Of a stretch of DNA of 47,985 bases, positions 6,896-14,417 are shown piece by piece. The notes below the pieces were generated by a model that ran no database searches, had not been told where the DNA came from, and saw only the letters and a list, made by a program, of their open reading frames with translations. The position numbers were made by a program, and so were the translations under genes. The first letter of the stretch is position 1. Every line of letters begins with the position of its first letter. The stretch spans positions 1 through 47,985 of the forward strand of contig JAISYX010000020.1 of NCBI GenBank assembly GCA_031269595.1, written 5' to 3'. The DNA is from Oscillospiraceae bacterium. GTDB taxonomy: Bacteria > Bacillota > Clostridia > Oscillospirales > Acutalibacteraceae.

Positions 6896-7195
6896 TTATA
6901 TTCCATGTTTTTCCCTCACTTGCCGCAAAGATTCATAAGCGTCCTTGGTTCGTCCGGCGGCAACATCAGCCTCGGCTTCTTCAACCTTTTGCAGAATATC
7001 CCCCTTAATTTGGGTTGGCGTTCTTGTATCTGGTTCCAACCTAAGGTCAAAAGGAATGCCTCCGTAGCGCACAGAGGAACGCAGAAACAAATTCAGCGCA
7101 GTTGTCAAATTCATGCCCAGCTCATTATAAATGCTCTCGGCTCGACGCTTTAGATTTTCGTCCACTCGAATATTTAGGTTTACAGTATTTGCCAT
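6896..7195 (-). CDS. RelB/DinJ-family antitoxin, apparently orphan
   Basis: A 99-residue protein with an N-terminal ribbon-helix-helix of the RelB/DinJ type (MANTVNLNIRVDENLKRRAE, then GMNLTTALNLFLRSSVRYGG and IPFDLRLEPDT), followed by an acidic C-terminal toxin-binding region. The ATG at 7195 is chosen because AAGGGG lies nine bases upstream; an in-frame ATG at 7204 would touch that site. Family role: it would bind and neutralise a RelE-type mRNA interferase and repress its own operon. No toxin gene follows. The DNA after the stop runs straight into the terminator of the tRNA array, so the partner is lost or elsewhere. Confidence 0.85.
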   Translation of the reverse strand: MANTVNLNIRVDENLKRRAESIYNELGMNLTTALNLFLRSSVRYGGIPFDLRLEPDTRTPTQIKGDILQKVEEAEADVAAGRTKDAYESLRQVREKHGI

Positions 7196-7440
7196 ATCAA
7201 TCATCCCCTTATGTTTATTATAACATAGCTTTAGCAAAATGTCAACAATTTATACAGCTAATTTCGTTACATTGTCATTATACATATTTGTTTTCCTAAC
7301 TCCCTTAACCAACTCAGCGTCTTCAAAGGCGATAACTATTTTTTAATCATTTCCCACACCATCGCCCTCCAATTCGCTTAAAATCCTGCAAAAAACAACC
7401 AACCGTTGTTAAAATACAACCCAAAGTAGCTAAATATATA

Positions 7441-7469
7441 TTGATTTTTTCTTGATTTGCGGATATAAT
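7441..7469 (+). promoter_or_regulatory. Promoter of the XRE/pentapeptide gene
   Basis: TTGATT at 7441-7446 and TATAAT at 7464-7469, with a 17-base spacer. The predicted transcription start near 7476 rules out the ATG at 7471 as the start codon. Confidence 0.75.
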
Positions 7470-7506
7470 AATGGCACAACAAAATTTTTTATCGGAGTGT
7501 GTTACT

Positions 7507-8412
7507 ATGTTAAACGCAAGCATTATCGGAGGCAGGATTGCCGCAGCACGCAAGTGCAAAAATCTTTCTCAGGCGCAGCTGGGTGCGCTTATGTCCGTCA
7601 GCCCTCAGGCCATAGGCAAGTGGGAGCGTGGCGAATCCATGCCCGATATTATCGCCTTTGCCCATCTTGCAGAGGTCACAGGCGTTGATTTAAGCTTTTT
7701 TATGGGCGAGAGCAGCGTTTCCGAGCCCAAGCTTCCCCAAGCCTGCTACACAGAAGAAGGGGCAGCGGCCGAAACCTCCTTTGCTCCCGCTCCGGAGGCG
7801 GAGAGAGCTCCCGGGTGGAACATGTCCGGCTACAATTGGATTGACGCCGACTTCTCCGGCCTCAAGGGTCTGCACGAAAAGTTCAACGGCGCAAATATTA
7901 AAGGCTGTAAGTTTGTAGGCGCAGAGCTTTCAGGAATCAGATTTAACGGCAACAATACAATTAACAATGATTTTTCTGAATCCAATTTAAGCAAAAGCAC
8001 CTTTAACGGCAGCAATATCAAGGGCAATAGCTTTGTGCGCTGCGCCTTTGAGAGCTCGATTTTTAACGGCAGCAACATTATTCAATGCGATTTTTCAGAG
8101 GCTAACTTTAAAAACGCAAGCTTTAAAGGCTCAAAGCTTAAGGATTTAATTATATCAAACGCTGTATTTGAGCAAACAAGCTTCCGCTCTTCTCAGTTTA
8201 TAAAGCTTGTGTTTGAAGGGGATATAACGGGCTGTTCCTTTGAGAACTGCAACTATTCAAAGGTGGAGTTCCGCAATGTCACCTTTAGCAACACCTTTTT
8301 CAAGGGCCAAAGCATGAGGCGTGTAAGCTTTGTAAACTGCAGGGCTGACAACATCAGCTACTCATTTTTGAAGAATATCAAGGCTGATATGAGCGGTATA
8401 GAGCTAGTGTAA
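7507..8412 (+). CDS. XRE helix-turn-helix regulator with a pentapeptide-repeat beta-helix
   Basis: A 301-residue protein. Residues ~5-60 form a Cro/CI-type helix-turn-helix (LSQAQLGALMSVSPQAIGKW, ERGESMPDI). A linker rich in Ala, Glu and Pro spans ~70-105. From ~108 to the end, the chain repeats five-residue units with central Phe, Leu or Ile (for example DADFSGL, CKFVGAELSG, STFNGSNIKG, SIFNGSNI, CDFSEANF). These would stack into a right-handed quadrilateral beta-helix. The start at 7507 has GGAG eight bases upstream and lies within the predicted transcript. Pentapeptide proteins can mimic DNA (family knowledge), and the DNA-binding head suggests a regulator. Its target is not evident. It sits alone between the antitoxin and the sigma-factor pair. 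Confidence 0.85.
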   Translation: MLNASIIGGRIAAARKCKNLSQAQLGALMSVSPQAIGKWERGESMPDIIAFAHLAEVTGVDLSFFMGESSVSEPKLPQACYTEEGAAAETSFAPAPEAERAPGWNMSGYNWIDADFSGLKGLHEKFNGANIKGCKFVGAELSGIRFNGNNTINNDFSESNLSKSTFNGSNIKGNSFVRCAFESSIFNGSNIIQCDFSEANFKNASFKGSKLKDLIISNAVFEQTSFRSSQFIKLVFEGDITGCSFENCNYSKVEFRNVTFSNTFFKGQSMRRVSFVNCRADNISYSFLKNIKADMSGIELV

Positions 8413-8439
8413 GAGCAGATTTAAGATGTTTTGCGGTGT

Positions 8440-8467
8440 GCTCCGCTCCTTTTTTAAGGGGCGGAGC
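8440..8467 (+). terminator. Terminator-like hairpin after the XRE/pentapeptide gene
   Basis: GCTCCGCTCC and GGGGCGGAGC flank a T-rich loop; the tail (TTCTCTTG) is only moderately T-rich. Confidence 0.6.
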
Positions 8468-8555
8468 TTCTCTTGTAAAATAAAAAATGAACCACGGCAC
8501 AACTCCAAGCGTTATACAAATGGACGTCCAAATTAGTGTATGAGAGGAGAATGAG

Positions 8556-9056
8556 ATGGATTATGGTTCTTTTTGTCAGTTAGTGGAAGAGCATGGCTCT
8601 GCGCTGTATAAGTTTTGCCGCAAGCTCTCACCTAACGATGCAGATGACCTTTATCAGGAGACATTTCTGCGGGTTTTTCAAAGACTGACCCTAGTTGAAG
8701 TCAATGCAGGAATAAAAAGCTATCTTTTTAAAGCCTGCATAAACCTTTGGCGTTCTTCGTGCAGACACAATGCGCTGCTTAAGCTTGAAGCAATCGACAC
8801 GGCTCTTAACATTGCCTCGCCTGAATTACTGCCATTAGATGCTGCAATAAACACAGAGCTTAGTGCGCAAGTTTCAGACGAAATTGCAAAATTGCCTGAA
8901 AAATTCCGCATCCCTCTCCTAATGCATTACACAGCGCAGTTAAGTGTGGAGGAGATTGCAAGAGCAATGTTCATACCCTCCGGCACTGTTAAAAGCCGAT
9001 TGTTCAAAGCTCGAAATCTCATTAAAGCCAGATTGGAGAATTTAGGTTATGAATGA
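8556..9056 (+). CDS. ECF-type RNA polymerase sigma factor
   Basis: At 166 residues it has only the two domains of ECF sigma factors. Region 2 (residues ~8-75) includes the polymerase-binding DADDLYQETFLRVFQRL. Region 4 (~105-160) carries the helix-turn-helix LSVEEIARAMFIPSGTVKSR. The start has a good GAGAGGAG ribosome binding site. The stop codon overlaps the start of the next gene by eight bases, so the two are translationally coupled, as expected for a sigma factor with its membrane partner. Confidence 0.93.
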   Translation: MDYGSFCQLVEEHGSALYKFCRKLSPNDADDLYQETFLRVFQRLTLVEVNAGIKSYLFKACINLWRSSCRHNALLKLEAIDTALNIASPELLPLDAAINTELSAQVSDEIAKLPEKFRIPLLMHYTAQLSVEEIARAMFIPSGTVKSRLFKARNLIKARLENLGYE

Positions 9057-10236
9057 AAACAAATTTGAAGGCCTATTAAGGCAATCGCTTTTGGTCTGCG
9101 ATGAACCAGCGGAGGCTCTAAACTCACAAATAAAAGCAGCTGCAAGGCTCAAATCAAAATTTAAGGAGGATAATTTATCTATGACTATTAGAAAAAAACC
9201 TGCTGTAATTGCTATGGCCCTTATCGCAATTATCTGCGTTTTTAGTATGACAGCGTATGCTGTTTCGGTGCTTCTTTCGGCTGATAAGGTTGCAGAGCTG
9301 TTTGATGCTAAGGCAGCAAAGGCTTTTCAAACCTCTGACGCAGTAAAAATCAATCAGACAAAAACCGTTGGGGAATATGATATTACTCTGCTGGGCATTG
9401 CCCCAGCCAAAAATTTTACCGCCTTTAACCTTACGGTTAACGACAAGCCCATTATTGAAGAGGATAGAACTATTTACGCCGCTGTTGCAATTCGAAAAAC
9501 AGACGGAACGCCGATAAGTGAGCTCTCTTCAACAAACAGTGAGGAAGGTGAATTTTATTGCCGTCCTATGGTTAAAGGCATAATTCCATGGCAAAATTCG
9601 CTGGGCGGCGGTGGGCACATCTCCACGGTAAAAGACGGTGTGCTCTACTTTCTTGTGAGCTGCGAGCAATTGGAGCCTTTCGCCTATACAACAGTGTATC
9701 TTAGTGTTTCGGATAAATTTGTTTATTCTCATGATATGTATATTTACGATGAGAGCACAGGCGATATTACCCCTAACCCCACATACACGGGATATTCCGC
9801 ACTGTTTATGCTTCCACTTGATGAATCCAAGGCCAACAGAGAGCTTGCTCAACGGATATTAGAAAATAATAACGGCATAGCAGCAGAGGACAGCGGCGCA
9901 GAAAAACTCAATCCAATTTCCACATCAAGCCTGCCGCCAATTTCTGAATGGACGCTTTTACCTGATTCTGTAAAGCCATACGAAAAGAATGCAGAGGGGA
10001 ACTACACATACAGCTACACCTTTAAGCACGATAGTACTGAATTAACCTCTAATATGTCCGGAGAAAACCCCGAAAATCTGATATTTGACGATAATGGAAT
10101 ATGTGTGTTGGCTCAAGGCTCAATTGACGGAGGTCGTGATTGCTATGTAATAGCAGCACAGCGGGATTCAAGCGGAACCATAACATGGGCGTTTTATCTG
10201 CTGCCTGATAGCGTTGTTTTTAACATTACACAATAA
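9049..10236 (+). CDS. Membrane anti-sigma-type protein, DUF4179-like
   Basis: A 395-residue protein with a short cytosolic head (residues 1-48), one transmembrane helix (~50-72, PAVIAMALIAIICVFSMTAYAV) and a large extracellular domain with no motif I can name. The layout and the eight-base overlap with the ECF sigma gene point to an anti-sigma factor that tethers and releases it (inference from architecture). The region resembles DUF4179-type sigma-partner proteins in overall plan only. The operon ends at a strong terminator 14 bases downstream. Confidence 0.75.
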   Translation: MNENKFEGLLRQSLLVCDEPAEALNSQIKAAARLKSKFKEDNLSMTIRKKPAVIAMALIAIICVFSMTAYAVSVLLSADKVAELFDAKAAKAFQTSDAVKINQTKTVGEYDITLLGIAPAKNFTAFNLTVNDKPIIEEDRTIYAAVAIRKTDGTPISELSSTNSEEGEFYCRPMVKGIIPWQNSLGGGGHISTVKDGVLYFLVSCEQLEPFAYTTVYLSVSDKFVYSHDMYIYDESTGDITPNPTYTGYSALFMLPLDESKANRELAQRILENNNGIAAEDSGAEKLNPISTSSLPPISEWTLLPDSVKPYEKNAEGNYTYSYTFKHDSTELTSNMSGENPENLIFDDNGICVLAQGSIDGGRDCYVIAAQRDSSGTITWAFYLLPDSVVFNITQ

Positions 10237-10250
10237 GCTTTAAGCGCAAA

Positions 10251-10294
10251 ACTCCCCTTGACTGTTTATCACTCAGTCAAGGGGAGTTCTTTAT
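10251..10294. terminator. Bidirectional terminator
   Basis: ACTCCCCTTGACTG and CAGTCAAGGGGAGT form a 14-bp perfect stem, followed by TCTTTAT. It separates the sigma operon from the convergent membrane gene. Confidence 0.92.
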
Positions 10295-10311
10295 ACTTTC
10301 CTGTTTAAGCC

Positions 10312-11685
10312 TCAAGCCTGCCTCTCTCCATAAACCAGCACCATGCCAAAGAAGATCCAAATAGGATACAGCGAAATCGACGAGCTTGGCAGTATGGATG
10401 AAAATATAAACACTACAGAGAGGGCAGCCATTGCAAATTGCAGCTCTCCGCCGCCCTTTTTAAAGGCGGCTTTAAGGTTTTTGTAAGCGGCTCTAAAATA
10501 TAAAAAGGCAAAGGGCACAAATACAAGCACTCCGTATTGCGAGAGCACCTCTATCCAGAGATTGTGCGGGTTAATCAGATTGTTTACCTTCTCCGGATGC
10601 TTTATATTGTACTGGTAATGATTAGCTCCTACCCCAAGAAAAAAGCTGCGCCATAGCATCCCAAAGCCCTCCTTAGTCAGGTTAAGGCGGGAATCCTGAG
10701 AGCTGTGCGCTATTGCTTGGGCGGTGTCTGCGGCACTGCTTAAGGGCACAAGCTGTGCTGTGCTAAGCAGAGTGCGGCCTCTCCCCCCTATGCTAATGGA
10801 CATAAATGAATACTTGAGATTAGCCAGCACCTCCCCCGCCTTTTGTCCCATAAGCTCAAATAAGATAACAGCAAGCACCAGCTCTGAGGAGGCTAAGCTT
10901 ATCTTCTGCGCCTCCCGCTTTCTCATTATCAGGAAAACCAGAGCAAAAATCAAGGTGAAAATCACGGCTGCTTCGGCTAGCTGCGAATCCGAGGTGGCTA
11001 TTATAAAAAAGCAGATTATCGAGCCTAGGCAGTTATAGAATACTTTAAACCCTCGGCTCTCCCGTATCATATCAAACACAAAGAATACATTGATTAAAAT
11101 AAGGATAGCGCACATGTCATTTTCATTGTAAAATACGGTGGTGGGAGCAAGCAGCATGTCACGCTCAATTACATAGTCTATGTAATTTGAATTGTAGCGG
11201 GAAAAGCTGAAATACCCCTGCGTGACAAGCTGAACGGCAAAAATGATAAAGATTACAGCAGCGCACAGCTTTAGCAGCCTTATAACAAGCTTTAAATCGG
11301 TCTCTGTGCGCATGAACACCGCAAGGGCAAGCAGAACAAGCCCGCACTGGAGCAAGTCTACAAGCTGCTTAAGGCCCTCTATGCGGCTATGTACAAATAT
11401 AAGTCCAATCAGGCCATAAGCAATCCAAAAGGCAAAAAAGCAAAGAGCAAAGCCTGTGTATTTAGCTATGCTTTTAAGCAACACCCTTTTCTTGATAAGC
11501 ATAAAGACACAGAGCGCACCCAGAAGCAGTATACAAATTCTTTGCAGGCTGAACACTATGCCCACCCTAAAGCTAAGGAAGAAAAAGAGATTCCCCAGCA
11601 GCTGAGTTAAAACAAGAACGCTAAGAGCGGCCTTGCTTATACTCTCCTGTTTGATGTTTTTTATTTTAGTTAGTATTTGCTGCAT
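10312..11685 (-). CDS. O-antigen-ligase-like polytopic membrane protein
   Basis: About 457 residues with some ten to twelve hydrophobic segments and one large outside loop (~290-370). That loop is followed by the NPHNLWIEVLSQYGVLVFVP motif typical of the O-antigen ligase/polymerase (PF04932, Wzy/WaaL-like) family. Such proteins polymerise or attach cell-surface polysaccharide units. ATG 11685 (MQQILTKIKN) is chosen because AAGGTG lies seven bases upstream. A longer TTG-started frame to 11805 would run through the hairpin repeat that follows the 55-residue chimeric gene. No other polysaccharide genes are adjacent. Confidence 0.75.
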   Translation of the reverse strand: MQQILTKIKNIKQESISKAALSVLVLTQLLGNLFFFLSFRVGIVFSLQRICILLLGALCVFMLIKKRVLLKSIAKYTGFALCFFAFWIAYGLIGLIFVHSRIEGLKQLVDLLQCGLVLLALAVFMRTETDLKLVIRLLKLCAAVIFIIFAVQLVTQGYFSFSRYNSNYIDYVIERDMLLAPTTVFYNENDMCAILILINVFFVFDMIRESRGFKVFYNCLGSIICFFIIATSDSQLAEAAVIFTLIFALVFLIMRKREAQKISLASSELVLAVILFELMGQKAGEVLANLKYSFMSISIGGRGRTLLSTAQLVPLSSAADTAQAIAHSSQDSRLNLTKEGFGMLWRSFFLGVGANHYQYNIKHPEKVNNLINPHNLWIEVLSQYGVLVFVPFAFLYFRAAYKNLKAAFKKGGGELQFAMAALSVVFIFSSILPSSSISLYPIWIFFGMVLVYGERQA

Positions 11686-11772
11686 ATCTGAACACCTTGC
11701 GTCGGAAACTCCCGCACACAAAGCATTTTGCGGGGATTCCTGCATCTTTCTTGTTCTTTTATTTTGAGCTAA

Positions 11773-11816
11773 AAGGGGGAGCACTTGAAGCTGTGAGTGC
11801 TCCAAACGTTCCCCTT
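11773..11816. repeat. Hairpin following the chimeric PIN remnant
   Basis: GGAGCACT and AGTGCTCC pair around ten bases. The flanks (AAGGGGAACG, CTCACAG) recur at 12036-12066, downstream of the 72-residue gene, which supports a module duplication. Confidence 0.55.
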
Positions 11817-11835
11817 GCGGTTTAATTCAGGTTTA

Positions 11836-12003
11836 TTATTTAATGTCGTTATCCGTTTGTGTCTCGTTGTACTCCTTCATGGCTAAGGCACTTAGCTCTT
11901 CAACAGACATATTGTCAAATTCTTCGAGAAGGACGCTGCGCCATTTTGTGTAGTCAAACGGCCGATTAAAGCAGCAGTTATCCAAGTAGATTTTCAAAGC
12001 CAT
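11836..12003 (-). CDS. 55-residue chimeric ORF with PIN-toxin N-terminus (truncated duplicate)
   Basis: The first 15 residues (ALKIYLDNCCFNRPF) match the start of the PIN gene at 12286-12738 almost exactly, and the upstream bases TTTAG-GTAAAATATA and CAGGGAG are shared too. After residue 16 the sequence diverges to an unrelated acidic tail (DYTKWRSVLLEEFDN, MSVEELSALAMKEYNE). So only the first catalytic aspartate strand of a PIN fold is present, and it cannot be an active nuclease. It reads as a recombination product of a duplicated toxin-antitoxin module, possibly with the tail of another small gene. GGGAGTG precedes the ATG, so it could be expressed. Confidence 0.6.
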   Translation of the reverse strand: MALKIYLDNCCFNRPFDYTKWRSVLLEEFDNMSVEELSALAMKEYNETQTDNDIK

Positions 12004-12035
12004 CACTCCCTGCCATTATATTTTACACTAAATGT

Positions 12036-12066
12036 GGGAACTTCTGTATCTGTGAGCGTTCCCCTT
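12036..12066. repeat. GGGAAC/GTTCCC hairpin between the two PIN copies
   Basis: A short inverted repeat (GGGAAC ... GTTCCC) just downstream of the 72-residue gene stop on the minus strand. It may terminate that transcript. Related sequence follows the chimeric ORF near 11800. Confidence 0.5.
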
Positions 12067-12077
12067 TTGGGTTAATA

Positions 12078-12296
12078 TTAGGCATTTTGCCGTTTATTTA
12101 CCTCTCGCATTACATCTTCCATTGTGTCGCCTGCAAGCAGCGTTTCTCGCTCTTTGGTATAATTGCCCTCTCCACGGTCATACTGACGGATAAAATACGC
12201 CATACCAACGGGTCCTAACTCTTTTGTTAGGGCATCAATACCTAATTTGCGTATAACTGCTGGATTTCTATAATCTATAACTGTGTTACCGTTCAT
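12078..12296 (-). CDS. 72-residue putative antitoxin partner of the PIN protein
   Basis: A small polar protein (MNGNTVIDYRNPAVIRKLGI ... GPVGMAYFIRQYDRGEGNYT ... MEDVMREVNKRQ). The ATG at 12296 is selected because GGAGGTG lies seven bases upstream. It overlaps the end of the PIN gene by 11 bases, so the two are coupled. Similar ELGPVGM...DYTKER-type small proteins occur next to PIN genes in other bacteria (recollection, not searched). The order is unusual: in VapBC modules the antitoxin normally comes first. Antitoxin function is therefore inferred only from pairing and size. Confidence 0.65.
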   Translation of the reverse strand: MNGNTVIDYRNPAVIRKLGIDALTKELGPVGMAYFIRQYDRGEGNYTKERETLLAGDTMEDVMREVNKRQNA

Positions 12297-12738
12297 TTCT
12301 AAGCACCTCCATAAGCCATGCAACCGGATTTTCTACACTTATATTTAATGATAGTTTTTTTGCATTGTTGAGGAAAGCATCGTCGGTCGTCAATAAAACG
12401 TCATAATTATATGCTTCTGCAAGAGCCAAATGAAAGCTGTCATACAGTTTTATACCGACTTGCTGAAACTGTGCTGCTAGCTGTGCAATAGTATCATTAA
12501 CAAGCAGCTTTTCGCTTGCAATAGAGTAGAGTGAGCAAACTTTTTTCAGTTTATCATCACTGGAGATTTTGTTAATCTCAATGTCAATTATTGTGCTGGC
12601 AGCTAAACTCCAAACGCCTCTTTCACATCTGGAAATAATTGATAAAATCGCATCTGCTTCCATGTTTATTCGTTCCTGTGATAAATCATCAAACGGTCGA
12701 TTAAAGCAGCAGTTATCCAAGTAGATTTTCAAAACCAT
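12286..12738 (-). CDS. PIN-domain ribonuclease (putative toxin)
   Basis: About 150 residues of PIN fold. The first acidic ligand is in KIYLDNCCFNRPFDD, a second acidic stretch is in NMEADAIL, and the C-terminal acidic motif is LLTTDDAFL. In the last ~40 residues, FHLALAEAYNYDVLL is typical of PIN nucleases. Known family: Mg-dependent single-strand RNases, often toxins. The start is either ATG 12738, very close to GGGAGGG, or TTG 12732, which is better spaced; ATG is given. A promoter lies upstream (minus strand TTGATT, 17 bases, TAAAAT, about 12754-12782). The second gene of the pair overlaps its end. Confidence 0.8.
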   Translation of the reverse strand: MVLKIYLDNCCFNRPFDDLSQERINMEADAILSIISRCERGVWSLAASTIIDIEINKISSDDKLKKVCSLYSIASEKLLVNDTIAQLAAQFQQVGIKLYDSFHLALAEAYNYDVLLTTDDAFLNNAKKLSLNISVENPVAWLMEVLRNER

Positions 12739-12753
12739 CCCTCCCTGCAATAT

Positions 12754-12782
12754 ATATTTTACGCTAAATGGGCGCAAAAATC
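12754..12782 (-). promoter_or_regulatory. Promoter of the PIN module
   Basis: On the minus strand, TTGATT and TAAAAT are separated by 17 bases, ending about 16 bases before the ATG. The -10 part is copied upstream of the chimeric ORF, but the -35 part is not. Confidence 0.65.
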
Positions 12783-12828
12783 AACTGCTTTATAAAAAAA
12801 TACTGCAAAGAGGTTTTATTCAGGTTTA

Positions 12829-13227
12829 TCACACCTCAAGCTTAAAGCCCTGTGGCAGCAGCTCCAAAAGGCTGTATTTTTGCGTTTCCTCGCCCTTTAG
12901 GGCGGCGCAGTATACTTCCATAGCTCCAAATTCGCTCAGGGCTTGGCGGCAGATTCCGCAGGGCGTTATGGGCGTATCTCCTCCGCACACTGCAAGGGCT
13001 ATAAACTCCCGCTCACCTGCTGAGACAGCCGCACCTAAGGCTACACGCTCGGCGCATGTGCCCGCACCAAAGGCTGCATTTTCAAAATTGCAGCCACTGT
13101 ATATCCTGCCGCTTTTGCCCAGCAGAGCCGCCCCCACCTTAAAGCCTGAATATGGGCTGTAGGAGTTCCCGCTAACCCTGCGTGCAGCCTGGATAAGCTC
13201 CTGCACCTGCTCTTTATTTAAAGACAT
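12829..13227 (-). CDS. cdd: Cytidine deaminase
   Basis: Hydrolyses cytidine and deoxycytidine to uridine and deoxyuridine in pyrimidine salvage. The 132-residue length is typical of the homotetrameric class. The zinc and catalytic residues are C58-A-E60 (GTCAERVA) and C90/C93 (PCGICRQ). The N-terminal SPYSGFKVGAA and the substrate motif GCNFENAAFG are also present. The start overlaps the upstream DUF1887 gene by ten bases, so it is the last gene of a coupled operon with two M16 peptidases and a CARF protein. Confidence 0.96.
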   Translation of the reverse strand: MSLNKEQVQELIQAARRVSGNSYSPYSGFKVGAALLGKSGRIYSGCNFENAAFGAGTCAERVALGAAVSAGEREFIALAVCGGDTPITPCGICRQALSEFGAMEVYCAALKGEETQKYSLLELLPQGFKLEV

Positions 13228-14417
13228 TTGATTTCACCCTTTTCACTTGCGATTTCAACTAGCCGCTTGCCCAGCTTCCCCGCTGCTATGTCGGCATATT
13301 CCACCACGTGCACGCCTAAATCCCGTGCACGCTGATACACGCTGGGGGAATCCTGTGAAAATTTAGAGGCCGTCACCAGCACAGCCTTTGCCCACTCGCC
13401 CCCAAAGCGTTTGGCCAAAACATAAATCTCGTTAAGGGCAATTGTGGTGGGAAGCCCCACCTTGCAGGAGATAAACACAGCTCGCAAGCCCTTTGTGAGT
13501 ATAGCGTCAATCTCGTTTGTCGTGTTGCATTCCCTGCTGTATTTGCCGTCCCAATCCACCACCACGCTGGTTTGGGCAGAGTCAAAGTAACCTGTGCGCT
13601 TGGCGGTTATGTAGGTGTACAGCTCCAGCCAGATGCCCACATCATTAAGCCAGCGTTTAAGCATTTCATTCTTGTAGCTGTAGCTCACTCTGCCACCCGT
13701 GAGGCGCAGCTTTTGCAGCACGCCTATTGCGGCCAGCTCCTCCAAAACCTCAGGCTGAGCCTCAAAATACTTGCCGCCCTCCTGATTGATTTTTAATGGA
13801 GAATCCACGCAAAGCCCGTTTTCCTCACTTGCAAGGCCTGAAATCTGCTGAAAGTACATGGCGTTATGCGCCCACTTTTGCGGATTTTTGAAGTAGATTT
13901 TCCAAATTTCCAGTATTTCACCGTACATTTTAGAGCTAAACTCCGAGGTGAAATAGTGCCCCCTGCGCAGGGAAGAACCACCCGCAAGGGTGATAAAATC
14001 ATTGTAGTTAAGCCGCCCCTGCCACTCAACCTCAGGTGCGCTTGCGCTGCCGTAAACCTTGATAAAGCGGTGCTTGTTCTTTTCAAACCAATACATAGGC
14101 ACATGATTTTCACGGCAAAACACCCCCGAGACAACCAGCGGCAAATCCTGCCCGCCGGAGACATCCACAACACTTTGAGGGAACCTCTCTAAAACCTTTT
14201 TAAGCACGGACATAATAGCCTCGCAGTCGGAGGTATCCACAGTGTAGAAGTACAGGCTAAGCTCCATTTTTTGCATAGCAAAAAAGCGTTCAAGGCTCTC
14301 TCTGTACTCCTTCATATGATGACTGCCCACAAAAACCACTGTTTTTGCAGGCAGGGCAAGGGGGAGCAGAACGTTTAAAATCTGCTCTTTATCAAATAGC
14401 TCTATTACTGTATGCAT
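13218..14417 (-). CDS. CARF-domain protein with DUF1887 (Card1/Can2-like) nuclease domain
   Basis: 399 residues, similar in length to Card1 and VC1899. The N-terminal half (1-~130) is a Rossmann-like CARF domain (KTVVFVGSHH start; DVSGGQDLP at 85-93 in the place of the usual ligand-binding glycine motif). A linker domain follows (~150-250). The C-terminal DUF1887 PD-(D/E)XK domain has GIWLELYTY (261-269), TNEIDAILTKG (300-310) with D304, and VFISCKVG (314-321) with K319. The E of the classical ExK motif is replaced by S317. Known family: cyclic-oligoadenylate-activated nucleases of type III CRISPR systems, also found standalone. No CRISPR array or cas gene is visible here. The start at 14417 has AGAGG eight bases upstream and overlaps the M16 gene; its end overlaps cdd. 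Confidence 0.85.
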   Translation of the reverse strand: MHTVIELFDKEQILNVLLPLALPAKTVVFVGSHHMKEYRESLERFFAMQKMELSLYFYTVDTSDCEAIMSVLKKVLERFPQSVVDVSGGQDLPLVVSGVFCRENHVPMYWFEKNKHRFIKVYGSASAPEVEWQGRLNYNDFITLAGGSSLRRGHYFTSEFSSKMYGEILEIWKIYFKNPQKWAHNAMYFQQISGLASEENGLCVDSPLKINQEGGKYFEAQPEVLEELAAIGVLQKLRLTGGRVSYSYKNEMLKRWLNDVGIWLELYTYITAKRTGYFDSAQTSVVVDWDGKYSRECNTTNEIDAILTKGLRAVFISCKVGLPTTIALNEIYVLAKRFGGEWAKAVLVTASKFSQDSPSVYQRARDLGVHVVEYADIAAGKLGKRLVEIASEKGEIKCL

